Source of the DNA: Chryseobacterium lactis
GTDB taxonomy: Bacteria > Bacteroidota > Bacteroidia > Flavobacteriales > Weeksellaceae
Length of the DNA stretch: 64,000 nucleotides
NCBI RefSeq assembly: GCF_003815875.1
Contig: NZ_CP033924.1
Span: 2,976,001 to 3,040,000, forward strand
Reading direction: 5' to 3'
Position 1 is the first letter of the stretch. Every line of letters begins with the position of its first letter. Both the position numbers and the translations under genes were made by a program. Below the pieces are notes generated by a model. It saw only the letters and a program-made list of their open reading frames with translations. It had not been told where the DNA came from and did not search any database. Below are positions 16,661 to 25,356 of this stretch, piece after piece.

Positions 16661-18139
16661 CTATTTTTCTACGTTTCTGATGATGACAACCTGTCCACCT
16701 TCTTTGTTTGTATTGACTCCGGATCCGTCAGGATTTTTAAACTTATCCAATTGCCATGTATGAGAGTGAATGTTTACAGTAAATGTATTAGGAACTCCTA
16801 TGATGTCAGAAATATCCGTCATCGCTCCAAATTCCCATGAGCCGAATTTCTGAAGATCTCCGGACTGGTTGTAAGCAGTCTGCCATGCAGTATCGTTTCT
16901 GTTATGTTTCATGTTTAACCATGGTTTGTATTGCTTGGTAGCAATATTAAGCTGCCAGATATAAGAATCGTGAGCGGCTGCTTTATAATAAGAATCTCCG
17001 TCTTCCTGGATGTAAACAAAGTTTTCAGTAACACAAAGGTTATCAGGATTAATCAGATTGTGGCCAGGATTAGAATCTCCTTCTGCAACAACTTCCAGTT
17101 TTCCTGTCAGCATATTATTAGCATTAAGAACAAGTTTGTAAACTCTTCCCCACATGGTTAATCCTGGTTTTGGACTAATTCCGTCAGAAGATTCTCCGGT
17201 TGCCGTAAAATAGATTTCTCTTCCTTTTCCAGCACCTTTTCTATAATCTACATCTTCAACTCTTGAAAAACGAATGGCATTATTATCAATATTTTTCTGA
17301 TTGATTTGAGCTCCTGTAAGGTTTTTCGCGTTGGTGATTTCAACAAATTCTACATCGTAACTGCTACCTTTTGTCATGTCAGTTTCTGTGTAGTTGTTGT
17401 TGGTCCTTTTTAATGAATATAATTTTCCGTTATCCAGGTCTCCTTGAGTGTTGGCTACATACATGATCAATTGACCCGCAGATTGGTGAGACGAAGAATA
17501 AGACTGGTCTTCACCAATAATGATATAAGATTTTCCATTAGACACATCTTTAGGAAGCGGAACTGCATTTTCCATGGAAGCTTTTCCCAAAGCCGGTTTT
17601 ACTCTTGTTTTGTCAGATGCCTGAGATGCAGGAGCTAAAGGATTTATAGCATGAACCATACTTTCTTCTCCGGATTCTCCAGCGGTAAGAAATGCACTGA
17701 AACCGTGAGTTTCAGGCGTTGCCAACGTTGCAGAACATAATCTGGTCATTCCTCCGGTTCCGTTTAAAATGTATTCTCCTTTTACAGGTTTGAATGTTTT
17801 ATCTAAATAGACTCTGGATACCGATTGCTTAATCTCGTGATTGGTAATCATTAAATAACCGTCAGAATTGGGATCTTTCATAATTCCCATTCCATCCGGC
17901 TGACCCCCAAAAACGAAGTCTGGAGATCCTGAAAGTATATCAGAACTTGAAATAAGAGTCGTAATGTTTAAGTTTTCAAAACCCTGCATTCCGTAGACGA
18001 AAGCAGACTCTTTAGAAAAGTTTTCAAGTTTAATCTGGTTATTAACCGGGGTATTTCCGTCTCCGTTGTTATCATCATTACAGCCTTGAAAAACAAGGGC
18101 AGCAAAGAATAGAGCACCAATAGTTTTGTGAATTTTCAT
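16661..18139 (-). CDS. PhoX/DUF839-like lipoprotein
   Basis: A 492-aa lipoprotein: signal peptide with lipobox LVFQGC (Cys20), then a low-complexity linker (NDDNNGDGNTPVNNQ). The body looks like a beta-propeller of the PhoX (DUF839) type: GQPDGMGIMKDP with YLMITNHE near 80-100, GGMTRLCSATL near 130, LTAGESGEESMVHAINPL near 150, GEDQSYSSSHQ near 210, VEDVDYRKGAGKGREIYFTATG (292-313) and NPDNLCVTENFVYIQEDGD (356-374). PhoX enzymes are Fe/Ca phosphatases. Several conserved acidic residues are present, but phosphatase activity is inferred. A -7 element TAGTTTTG (18173-18166 minus) precedes it, and the haem peroxidase gene follows. Confidence 0.75.
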   Translation of the reverse strand: MKIHKTIGALFFAALVFQGCNDDNNGDGNTPVNNQIKLENFSKESAFVYGMQGFENLNITTLISSSDILSGSPDFVFGGQPDGMGIMKDPNSDGYLMITNHEIKQSVSRVYLDKTFKPVKGEYILNGTGGMTRLCSATLATPETHGFSAFLTAGESGEESMVHAINPLAPASQASDKTRVKPALGKASMENAVPLPKDVSNGKSYIIIGEDQSYSSSHQSAGQLIMYVANTQGDLDNGKLYSLKRTNNNYTETDMTKGSSYDVEFVEITNAKNLTGAQINQKNIDNNAIRFSRVEDVDYRKGAGKGREIYFTATGESSDGISPKPGLTMWGRVYKLVLNANNMLTGKLEVVAEGDSNPGHNLINPDNLCVTENFVYIQEDGDSYYKAAAHDSYIWQLNIATKQYKPWLNMKHNRNDTAWQTAYNQSGDLQKFGSWEFGAMTDISDIIGVPNTFTVNIHSHTWQLDKFKNPDGSGVNTNKEGGQVVIIRNVEK

Positions 18140-18425
18140 AATTGTTTTTTTGAATTTCGATGAGACAAAACTAAGGGTCTATTGTTAACTGGGCTTTAAG
18201 AAGACGAAACAATTAGTTTAAGATTAGGTCATGGTTTGTTAAGCGAAGGTCAATAATTAGAATGGATATAAATAAAAATGCTGCTTTCGAAGAAAATTTT
18301 ATTGATAGATTTAAGAATGAATGCAAAATGTTTTTTCTAAAACACAAATACCACAAATATAAAAACACAAATGTCACAATTTTAAAGTACAGATTTATAA
18401 AGGAATTCGTGCATTAGTGGCAAAA
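18140..18425. other. Intergenic region between alaS and the PhoX-like gene
   Basis: No gene. It holds the -7 element of the PhoX-like gene near 18166. The stretch 18340-18425 repeats the word CACAAAT several times and ends with a TTCGTGCATTAGTGGC phrase, giving the look of a degenerate dispersed intergenic repeat. The alaS terminator follows. Confidence 0.5.
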
Positions 18426-18460
18426 AAACAGGCTGTCTCAAATCTGAAACAGCCTGTTTA
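18426..18460 (-). terminator. Terminator of alaS
   Basis: AAACAGGCTGTCTC pairs with GAAACAGCCTGTTT (13 of 14 bp) around a 6-nt loop, followed on the minus strand by a run of T. It lies 21 nt after the alaS stop codon. Confidence 0.85.
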
Positions 18461-18480
18461 TATAATAGATTTTCTATTTT

Positions 18481-21084
18481 TTAGATACTTAATGCTTTCT
18501 GATATGCATTTTCCAATCCTGCAAGGTTTTTACCACCAGCAGTAGCAAAACCAGGGTTTCCACCACCACCACCTTGGATCTCTTTCGCAAGGTCTTTGAC
18601 GATAGCTCCAGCCTGATAATCTGCAGCCAGATCATCAGAAACTCCAACAGTGATCATAGGTTTTCCGTCAGAATCTGAAAGAATAATCGTTACTGAACCC
18701 GGAATTTCTTTTTTCAACTGGAATACAATGTCTTTCACAGAACCGGCGTCCAAAGAAGTTTTCTTTACCAGAAGCTGTTTGTTTCCTTTTTGCTCGTAAG
18801 CATTTTTCCAATCGCTGATTTCTCCTTTTGCTTTTTCTTTCTTCAGTCCATCTACTTCAGCTTTTAACGAAGCATTTTCCTCGATTAATTTCTCGATAGA
18901 TCTTACAATGTCTTTAGATTTTAATAACTGAGAAAGTTCAGCCATTTGCTTTTCAATATTGTTGAAGTATTCTTCAGATTTATCTCCGGAAATGGCCTCA
19001 ATTCTTCTGATTCCTGCTGCTGCGGAACCTTCAGAAACGATTTTGAAATGACCGATTTCGCTGGTGTTTTTCACGTGAGTTCCTCCACAAAGTTCTTTTG
19101 AACTTCCAAACTGGATCATTCTCACGCTGTCACCATATTTCTCACCAAATAAAGCCATTGCTCCCTTCTCTAAAGCTTCCTGAATCGGGATGCTTCTGAA
19201 TTCCTGTAAAGCAATGCCAGCCTTGATTTTTTTATTTACTTTATCTTCAATTAAAGCAAGATCTTCTTCTGTGATTTTATTGAAGTGAGAGAAGTCGAAA
19301 CGTAAGTAATCAGGTCCTACATAAGAACCTTTCTGTTCTACGTGAGTTCCTAAAACTTCTCTTAATACCTCGTGTAAAAGGTGAGTTACAGAGTGGTTTC
19401 CTTGTGAATTTTTTCTTTCAGTAGCATTTACTCTGGCATAGAAAAGAGCTCCTGCATCTTTCGGAAGACCGTTGATTAATGAAACAATTAATCCGTTTTC
19501 TTTTTTGGTTTCCAATACTTCAAAGCTGTCAGCAGCATTTTCCAATACTCCTTTATCACCAACCTGTCCTCCTCCTTCAGGATAGAAAGGAGAGTTGCTA
19601 AGCACAACCTGATAGAATTCTCCGTCTTTATTTTCTACTTTTCTGTATCTTGTAATATAGGTTTCAGATTCAATCTGATCATATCCAACAAATGTTTCAG
19701 GTTTTTCTTCCAAAACAACCCAATCGTATACTTTTTGAGCAGAATCAGATTTGGAACGCTGTTTTTGCTTGGCCATTTCCGCCTTAAATCCTTCCTCATC
19801 AATCGTTAACCCTTTTTCTTCTGCAATAATTCTTGTTAAATCATCCGGGAATCCATAGGTATCGTACAATTCAAACACCTCTTCGCTAGGCAATACTTTC
19901 TGATTGTCTGCGATCGTTTGCTCAATTAGCTTTTCAACTCTGATCAGTCCGTTTTCAATTGTTTTCAGGAACGATTCTTCCTCACTTTTGATTACTTCTG
20001 TTACCAATTTTCCTTGTTTTCCAAGTTCAGGGAAGAAGGTACCCATTTGTTCCTGAAGAACAGCAACCAATTTGTAAAGGAAAGGTTCTTTCATATCTAA
20101 GAATCGATAAGAATAAGAAATCCCTCTTCTCAAAATTCTTCTGATAACGTAACCAGCTCCTCCGTTTGAAGGCAATTGTCCGTCTGCAATGGCAAAAGAA
20201 ACCGCTCTGATGTGATCAACTACCACACGGATTGCAATATCTTTTTCGTCTTTTAAAATACCGGTATATTTCTTACCTGAAAGTTCTTCAACTTTAGCAA
20301 TTAATGGAGTGAAAACATCAGTGTCATAGTTGGAAGATTTCCCTTGAAGCGCCATACAAAGACGTTCGAAGCCCATTCCTGTATCTACATGCTGAGCAGG
20401 TAATTTTTCCAGAGAACCATCTGCTTTTCTGTTAAATTCCATGAAAACGAGATTCCAAACTTCCACCACTTGAGGATGATCGTTGTTCACCAATTCTAAA
20501 CCAGAAACTTTAGCTTTTTCTTCTGGAGTTCTTAAATCGATATGGATTTCCGAACAAGGTCCACAAGGTCCGCTTGCACCCATTTCCCAGAAGTTATCTT
20601 TTTTATTTCCGTTAATGATTCTGTCTTCTGAAATATGAGATTTCCAGAAATCAAATGCATCCTGATCCCTGTCAAGGTTTTCAGAAGTATCACCTTCAAA
20701 AATAGTAACATATAAATTTTCTTTTGGAATTCCGTATACTTCAGTCAGTAATTCCCAGGCAAAAGCAATAGCCTCTTTTTTGAAGTAATTCCCGAAAGAC
20801 CAGTTTCCCAGCATTTCAAACATAGTGTGATGATAAGTATCTCTACCCACATCATCCAGGTCGTTATGCTTTCCTGAAACTCTCAGACATTTTTGTGTAT
20901 CGGCAATTCTAGGGGCCGTAGGCGTTTTGTAGCCTAAGAAAAAGTCTTTGAACTGAGTCATTCCTGAGTTGGAAAACATAAGGGTAGGATCGTCTTTCAG
21001 CACGATAGGAGCCGAAGGAACAATGAGGTGATCCTTACTTTTAAAATAATCTAAAAATTTTTGACGTATCTCTTGTGATGTCAT
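18481..21084 (-). CDS. alaS: Alanyl-tRNA synthetase
   Basis: An 867-aa class II synthetase that charges tRNA-Ala. The N-terminal catalytic core begins MTSQEIRQKFLDYF and includes the class II motif regions (HLIVPSAPIVLKDDPTLMF near 19, FEMLGNWSFGNYFK near 89). The editing domain carries the zinc-type signature HSVTHLLHEVL and later CGGTHV, which remove mischarged Ser and Gly. A C-terminal oligomerisation/C-Ala part ends in a Gly-rich stretch (QGGGGGNPGFATAGG). Full length. A -7 element TAAATTTG (21135-21128 minus) gives a leader of about 39 nt. The gene stands alone and diverges from the sigma-factor operon. Confidence 0.96.
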   Translation of the reverse strand: MTSQEIRQKFLDYFKSKDHLIVPSAPIVLKDDPTLMFSNSGMTQFKDFFLGYKTPTAPRIADTQKCLRVSGKHNDLDDVGRDTYHHTMFEMLGNWSFGNYFKKEAIAFAWELLTEVYGIPKENLYVTIFEGDTSENLDRDQDAFDFWKSHISEDRIINGNKKDNFWEMGASGPCGPCSEIHIDLRTPEEKAKVSGLELVNNDHPQVVEVWNLVFMEFNRKADGSLEKLPAQHVDTGMGFERLCMALQGKSSNYDTDVFTPLIAKVEELSGKKYTGILKDEKDIAIRVVVDHIRAVSFAIADGQLPSNGGAGYVIRRILRRGISYSYRFLDMKEPFLYKLVAVLQEQMGTFFPELGKQGKLVTEVIKSEEESFLKTIENGLIRVEKLIEQTIADNQKVLPSEEVFELYDTYGFPDDLTRIIAEEKGLTIDEEGFKAEMAKQKQRSKSDSAQKVYDWVVLEEKPETFVGYDQIESETYITRYRKVENKDGEFYQVVLSNSPFYPEGGGQVGDKGVLENAADSFEVLETKKENGLIVSLINGLPKDAGALFYARVNATERKNSQGNHSVTHLLHEVLREVLGTHVEQKGSYVGPDYLRFDFSHFNKITEEDLALIEDKVNKKIKAGIALQEFRSIPIQEALEKGAMALFGEKYGDSVRMIQFGSSKELCGGTHVKNTSEIGHFKIVSEGSAAAGIRRIEAISGDKSEEYFNNIEKQMAELSQLLKSKDIVRSIEKLIEENASLKAEVDGLKKEKAKGEISDWKNAYEQKGNKQLLVKKTSLDAGSVKDIVFQLKKEIPGSVTIILSDSDGKPMITVGVSDDLAADYQAGAIVKDLAKEIQGGGGGNPGFATAGGKNLAGLENAYQKALSI

Positions 21085-21127
21085 AGTATTGCTTTTGCTT
21101 TTTTTAATATCAAATTTTGATAAGATG

Positions 21128-21135
21128 CAAATTTA
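21128..21135 (-). promoter_or_regulatory. -7 element of alaS
   Basis: TAAATTTG on the minus strand, 44 nt before the alaS ATG. The match to TAnnTTTG is exact; no -33 TTG is seen at 17-21 nt. Confidence 0.45.
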
Positions 21136-21248
21136 AGATTTTTAGGTGATTTAATGTCTACTATTTGATATTTTCAAGTACGTTTTATCAAATATCTGAC
21201 ATAATAATACATCATAGTTTTTAATGGATCTGATAATTTGTTCTATTG

Positions 21249-21281
21249 AAACCTAACAGGTTTTCAAAACCTGTTAGGTTT
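21249..21281. repeat. Perfect 33-nt palindrome
   Basis: AAACCTAACAGGTTTT, a central C, and AAAACCTGTTAGGTTT: 16-bp perfect arms with a single central base. It is free-standing between alaS and the sigma-factor gene, 79 nt before the latter. It lacks the loop and T run of an ordinary terminator, and it resembles the short palindromic repeats found dispersed in Chryseobacterium and Flavobacterium genomes. Confidence 0.8.
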
Positions 21282-21359
21282 AGAACCAATTGAAGACAGT
21301 AAATTCTGCACTTTTAACTCTACAATTTAAAAAATCTTATCTTCGTTTATAATTTCCTC

Positions 21360-21917
21360 ATGGTGATGAAAAATGAGACTCTTAAAAAGTGGATAGATGA
21401 ATATTCCGGCCCGTTATTAAAAAAAGCGTTGTATATGCTTTCCAATAAAGAAGATGCGCAGGATGTTGTTCAGGAAGTTTTTCTTGCCGCATTTTCCAGT
21501 TATGATTCTTTTGAAGGGAAAAGCCAGCCGCTGACCTGGCTGATGGCGATTTTGAATAGAAAAATTGCAGATTTTTATAGGAAAAAATATAAATCAGAGC
21601 CTAATATCAGACTTGATCACTTTTTTGATGAAACAGGATCCTGGAAAAATAATGATGTTTTAAATGACTGGGACGTTTCCGGAAAGGAACCTGAACTTTT
21701 AGATAATGATGATTTTAATAAAACCTTAGAAGATTGCATCGAAGAACTCCCGGCCAGATGGAAAATCTTACTTAAAATGTATTACCTCGAAGAAAAAAAA
21801 GCACCGGAAGTAAGTCAGGAATTGGATGTTTCAACGACTAACCTTTGGAAGATCTTACAGAGATGCCGGATGCAGCTTAGAGAATGTCTCGAGTTTAATT
21901 GGTTTTCAGGAAGATAA
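21360..21917 (+). CDS. ECF-type RNA polymerase sigma factor
   Basis: A 185-aa sigma-70 family protein of the extracytoplasmic-function class (regions 2 and 4 only). Region 2 is visible as KKALYMLSNKEDAQDVVQEV near residues 20-40 and FEGKSQPLTWLMAILNRKIADF near 57. Region 4 follows as LPARWKILLKMYYLEEKKAPEVSQEL with a recognition helix (DVSTTNLWKILQRCRMQLRE) near 125-180. The frame has ATG codons at 21360 and 21366; either may be used. Its stop codon is directly followed by the ATG of the anti-sigma gene (TAAATG), so the two are coupled. It probably drives the downstream RclC-like/MsrAB genes. Confidence 0.9.
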   Translation: MVMKNETLKKWIDEYSGPLLKKALYMLSNKEDAQDVVQEVFLAAFSSYDSFEGKSQPLTWLMAILNRKIADFYRKKYKSEPNIRLDHFFDETGSWKNNDVLNDWDVSGKEPELLDNDDFNKTLEDCIEELPARWKILLKMYYLEEKKAPEVSQELDVSTTNLWKILQRCRMQLRECLEFNWFSGR

Positions 21918-22196
21918 ATGTTTAAAATGATAAAAAAAATTCTACATATCTTATTTTTACCATGCAGTGAAGCAACTCTACTCATGGAAAAACGAAATGC
22001 ACATTCCATTTCTTCTAAAGAGAACCGGAAGCTCAGTCTGCATTTGATGATCTGTAAATGGTGTAAAATGTACAACAAGAAATTAGCTCTTCTTGATTCT
22101 GTTTTTAAAAAGACCTTTTCCCAAAAAAATGCTGAAATTGATGAAGTTGAAATTCAGGATTTTAAAAATAAAATGATTGAAAAATTAGATTTTTAA
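21918..22196 (+). CDS. Zinc-type anti-sigma factor
   Basis: A 92-aa protein translated directly after the sigma factor with no spacer. It has a H-x3-C-x2-C motif (LHLMICKWCK, residues about 41-50) preceded by CSEATLLMEKR, the typical zinc anti-sigma (ZAS) pattern. It has no clear membrane segment apart from a weakly hydrophobic N-terminus, so it is a short soluble form. Zinc release or thiol oxidation of the Cys pair would free the sigma factor, in keeping with an oxidant sensor. Function is inferred from motif plus pairing. Confidence 0.8.
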   Translation: MFKMIKKILHILFLPCSEATLLMEKRNAHSISSKENRKLSLHLMICKWCKMYNKKLALLDSVFKKTFSQKNAEIDEVEIQDFKNKMIEKLDF

Positions 22197-22204
22197 TAAA
22201 ATTT

Positions 22205-22232
22205 TGTCAGGATTTTAAAATAGCTCCGACTA
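22205..22232 (+). promoter_or_regulatory. Candidate ECF-sigma promoter for the RclC-like/msrAB genes
   Basis: TGTCAG (22205-22210), a 16-nt spacer, and CGACTA (22227-22232) match the general ECF promoter pattern (a -35 with GT-x-A and a -10 CG-w-CTA). It lies in the 79-nt gap between the anti-sigma gene and the DUF417 gene. A housekeeping -7-like TACTTTTG (22233-22240) lies right after it, so dual promoters are possible. Recognition by the neighbouring sigma factor is inference. Confidence 0.5.
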
Positions 22233-22275
22233 TACTTTTGAAAATAATATAAGTATTCATTTAAAATCTAAAAAA

Positions 22276-22728
22276 ATGGTCGGAACAACAAAATCTTCAA
22301 ACAAAAATCTAACGTATCAGTCAGGATATTATATCTCACTTTTCGGAGCTGCACTTATTTTACTCTGGATTGGTATATTCAAATTTACCCCAACTGAAGC
22401 AGCAGGAATTAAACCCTTGGTTGAAAACCATTTTCTAACCTTTTTCGTATATAAGATTATGAGCGTCCAGGCAGTGTCAAATCTTATCGGAGCGATAGAA
22501 ATTATCATTGCTTTACTCCTCATATTTAGTGCGAAATTTGCTGTACTAAAAAGATATGCAGGAATAGGAATGGTAGTAACATTTACGGTGACATTAAGTT
22601 ATCTTTTTACGACTCCGGGAATGTGGAAAACGGTAGATGGAGTTCCTGTTACAGACTTCTTTATCTTAAAAGATTTGATGTTGCTTGGATTTGGATTAAT
22701 GCTATTTCAAAATAAGAATAATGAATAA
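22276..22728 (+). CDS. DUF417 (YkgB/RclC-like) inner-membrane protein
   Basis: A 150-aa polytopic membrane protein with four hydrophobic segments (about residues 20-37, 51-68, 70-82 plus 90-110, and 128-143). The [19 protein letters not shown] and [11 protein letters not shown] stretches are typical of DUF417. The family includes E. coli RclC, a membrane protein protecting against reactive chlorine. Its stop overlaps the start of the MsrAB gene by 8 nt, so the two are coupled. With the upstream sigma/anti-sigma pair this suggests an oxidant or hypochlorite defence role. Confidence 0.85.
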   Translation: MVGTTKSSNKNLTYQSGYYISLFGAALILLWIGIFKFTPTEAAGIKPLVENHFLTFFVYKIMSVQAVSNLIGAIEIIIALLLIFSAKFAVLKRYAGIGMVVTFTVTLSYLFTTPGMWKTVDGVPVTDFFILKDLMLLGFGLMLFQNKNNE

Positions 22729-23848
22729 AAAGAATAAAATGAAAAATATATTAATTGTACTCGGAATCATTCTGGGTATAGCAGTATTTGCTGCAGGATC
22801 GGGACTTTTTAAAAATACAAAGTCCAAAGAAGTAGGAAAAGAAAAAGAAAATCAGGAAATTATGGATAATAAAAATGCTAGAGAAATTTATTTTGCAGGT
22901 GGATGTTTCTGGGGAACAGAGCATTTCTTTCAACAAATTCGTGGAGTTGTAGGAACTGAGGTCGGTTATGCCAATGGAAATAGTAAAAATCCTACCTATG
23001 AAGAAGTGGTAAGCCACACAACAGGCTTTGCTGAAACCGTAAAGGTAAAATATGATCCTGAGCAGGTAGATCTGAAATTATTAATTGATCTGTATTTTAA
23101 AACAATTGATCCTACAAGTAAAGATCAGCAGGGAAATGACAGAGGAAACCAATACAGAACCGGTATTTATTTTACGGACAAAACTGATGAAGCGGTGGTG
23201 AAAAATGAAGTTCAGAAGCTTGCTAAAAATTATAATAAACCTATACTGGTAGAAACTATCCCTTTGAAAAACTTCTATAAAGCAGAAGATTATCATCAGG
23301 ATTATCTGGATAAAAACCCTGGAGGCTATTGTCATATTGAACCCGGATTATTTGAAATGGCCAAAAAAGCAAACCCACTTCCGGCAAAGCCCAAAACAAC
23401 AACCTATCAGAAACAGGATAAAAAGGTTTTAAAAGAAAAGTTGACTGCAGAACAATATAGTGTAACTCAGGAAAACGATACAGAAAAGCCCTTCCAAAAC
23501 GAATATTGGAATGAAACCCGCGAAGGAATCTATGTAGATATTACAACAGGAGAACCCTTATTTGTTTCTACCGATAAATTTGAATCAGGTTGTGGATGGC
23601 CGAGTTTTTCAAAACCGATTACAAAAACTTTGATTGATGAAAAACTAGATCGTACCCACGGTATGGACAGAGTGGAAGTAAGAAGTAAAACGGGAGATGC
23701 CCACCTGGGACACGTCTTCACTGATGGACCTCAGGATAAAGGCGGATTACGTTACTGTATCAACAGTGCTTCTCTGAAGTTTATTCCAAAAGCGGAGATG
23801 GAAGGAAAAGGATACGGAAAATACCTTCCGTTGTTAGATAAAAAGTAA
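22721..23848 (+). CDS. msrAB: Peptide methionine sulfoxide reductase MsrA-MsrB fusion
   Basis: A 375-aa two-domain enzyme repairing both Met-S-oxide and Met-R-oxide. Residues about 8-27 form a signal anchor (or signal peptide), so the enzyme is exported. MsrA: catalytic C62 in [13 protein letters not shown]204 in GGYCHIE as a likely resolving residue. MsrB: residues about 235-375 with C291 in GCGWPSF and catalytic C346 in [14 protein letters not shown]. The CxxC zinc pairs found in many MsrB proteins are absent, which is the zinc-free type. Starts overlapping the end of the DUF417 gene, and ends at a strong terminator. Confidence 0.93.
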   Translation: MNKKNKMKNILIVLGIILGIAVFAAGSGLFKNTKSKEVGKEKENQEIMDNKNAREIYFAGGCFWGTEHFFQQIRGVVGTEVGYANGNSKNPTYEEVVSHTTGFAETVKVKYDPEQVDLKLLIDLYFKTIDPTSKDQQGNDRGNQYRTGIYFTDKTDEAVVKNEVQKLAKNYNKPILVETIPLKNFYKAEDYHQDYLDKNPGGYCHIEPGLFEMAKKANPLPAKPKTTTYQKQDKKVLKEKLTAEQYSVTQENDTEKPFQNEYWNETREGIYVDITTGEPLFVSTDKFESGCGWPSFSKPITKTLIDEKLDRTHGMDRVEVRSKTGDAHLGHVFTDGPQDKGGLRYCINSASLKFIPKAEMEGKGYGKYLPLLDKK

Positions 23849-23857
23849 TTTGAAAGG

Positions 23858-23887
23858 AAGGCTGCCAATTGGCAGCCTTTTATTTTT
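23858..23887 (+). terminator. Terminator of the msrAB transcript
   Basis: AAGGCTGCC, loop AATT, GGCAGCCTT, then TTATTTTTT. It is symmetrical enough to act also on the converging minus-strand gene that ends at 23887. Confidence 0.85.
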
Positions 23888-24525
23888 TAATGAAAAGTGT
23901 AATTCCTCTTGGAGAGTAAGAGTCTTTCTTTAATACTCAACATGGATATATTTACGAATAACAAAAGTCCAAAAATAATGTAATAGGCCTGTTTAGGAAG
24001 CTCAAGTAAATATTTTATCTTTTCAAAACCTCGATAAGAAGGTCTATTATCATAATGATATTCACCTCCAACAACATCATATCCTCTTTCAATTTGACTG
24101 GGATCTTTATAGAAATGTACTGCAAAAAAATGTCCTGTTTTTTCGAGATCAACACAATAAGCTTCCTGTTTAGACAGAATCATAGCGTCAATTAGGGCTA
24201 TAAAGTCTCTATAAGTATTTTGATTTTCTATAACAAATTCAATTCCTGTTTCCTTTTCATTTTTGGCTTGTAGCTCTTTAAGCTCGGAAACATAAAAATC
24301 CCGGTTTTGAAAAGCGGTGTTTGGCTTAACTATGATTTTTTTGTAATTCCAATTTCTATATGGCTCAAAGGTATTATCTAAGCTAGTTTGAGGAATAACT
24401 TTTGCAGGGAGTCCCAGATCTATGATTGAATAGACTGGATGAATTCTCTGGCTCCCATAATACCAAAATAAAACAGGAATTAATAGCGCACTTATAAGTC
24501 CGGGTACATAATATATTTTTCTCAT
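23887..24525 (-). CDS. Uncharacterised membrane protein, tandem paralogue 2
   Basis: A 212-aa protein not recognised as a named family. It has an N-terminal hydrophobic segment (YYVPGLISALLIPVLFWYYG, residues 5-24) and a second near the C-terminus (YYIIFGLLLFVNISML), so the middle 150 residues lie on one side of the membrane. The middle part (TGIEFVIENQNTYRDFIALI, then DAMILSKQ) recalls the periplasmic fold of ExbD/TolR proteins, but this is only a loose impression. It overlaps the upstream paralogue by 4 nt (ATGA), is clearly a duplicate of it, and converges on msrAB with a shared terminator. Confidence 0.7.
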   Translation of the reverse strand: MRKIYYVPGLISALLIPVLFWYYGSQRIHPVYSIIDLGLPAKVIPQTSLDNTFEPYRNWNYKKIIVKPNTAFQNRDFYVSELKELQAKNEKETGIEFVIENQNTYRDFIALIDAMILSKQEAYCVDLEKTGHFFAVHFYKDPSQIERGYDVVGGEYHYDNRPSYRGFEKIKYLLELPKQAYYIIFGLLLFVNISMLSIKERLLLSKRNYTFH

Positions 24526-25172
24526 GCTAGTTTTTTAGGAATGAGTTGAAGATTTTCTTTGATACTCAACATGGATATATTCAAAAATAATAGAAACCCA
24601 AAAATGAAGTAATAGACATCTTTGGGAATGTCTGTATAAATTTGTTGCATTTTGTCAAAAAGATTGGGGTCATAAGCCTCCTCAGTTATGGAAATATTGT
24701 CATTACAGAGTAGGCATTCAAATTCTGGATCTGTACGATTAGGATCTTCGTATTCAACTATTGCAAAAAGATGACCTGTCTTTTCAATATCTAAAGCATA
24801 GGTGCCGTGTTTTGCAATAGACATATCGTTGAGAAGAGAAACAAAATCACCATATGTATTATTTTGATCTAAAATAAATTCTATTCCTGTTTCTTTCTCA
24901 TTTCTTTTTTGGAGGTTCTTTAGTTCAGAAACATATAGTTTTGAATTTTCCTTGGCTGCTCCAGAGGCTATATTTATTTTCTTGTAATCCCAATTTCTAA
25001 GAGGCTCAAAGGTAATATATGACATTTCATTATTGTCTCTTATTTTGGCAGGAAGGCCTATATCTATTACTGAAATATTAATTTCCTCAGCCTTTTGGCT
25101 CCCATAATACCAAAATAAAACAGGTATCAATATAGCACTGATCAGCCCGGGTACGTAATATATTTTTCTCAC
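24522..25172 (-). CDS. Uncharacterised membrane protein, tandem paralogue 1
   Basis: I place the start at the GTG at 25172-25170 because from there the protein (VRKIYYVPGLISAILIPVLF) aligns directly with the downstream copy, which starts MRKIYYVPGLISALLIPVLF. Length is then 216 aa against 212. The longer frame to 25226 would add a lysine- and aromatic-rich tail absent in the paralogue. Shared features are the first membrane segment, an IDIGLPAKI region, LKNLQKRNEKETGIEFIL, DIEKTGHLFA, and a C-terminal membrane helix ending SMLSIKENLQL. Function unknown. It is 4 nt overlapping with the second copy, and likely co-transcribed. Confidence 0.65.
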   Translation of the reverse strand: MRKIYYVPGLISAILIPVLFWYYGSQKAEEINISVIDIGLPAKIRDNNEMSYITFEPLRNWDYKKINIASGAAKENSKLYVSELKNLQKRNEKETGIEFILDQNNTYGDFVSLLNDMSIAKHGTYALDIEKTGHLFAIVEYEDPNRTDPEFECLLCNDNISITEEAYDPNLFDKMQQIYTDIPKDVYYFIFGFLLFLNISMLSIKENLQLIPKKLA

Positions 25173-25329
25173 TTTATGTTTTTTATAAAAGTAATAAAAA
25201 AAGATTACCCTTTTTGAATAAGGCAATTTTTAAGCGAAATCGATAAGGATGAACCGAAGATCATCGGAAATACAATTGATGATAATGAAAAAGATATTCG
25301 TTTTCATTATATTTTTAAGATTAAAATAT

Positions 25330-25337
25330 TAAATTTG
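25330..25337 (+). promoter_or_regulatory. -7 element of the AAA-protein gene
   Basis: TAAATTTG matches TAnnTTTG, 19 nt before the ATG at 25357. No -33 TTG at standard spacing. Confidence 0.45.
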
Positions 25338-25356
25338 ATAGCACTAATAAGGATTT

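Noticed and set aside
25173..25226. ATG at 25226 as start of tandem paralogue 1
   Set aside because: The additional residues have no counterpart in the paralogue, whose start aligns with the GTG at 25172.
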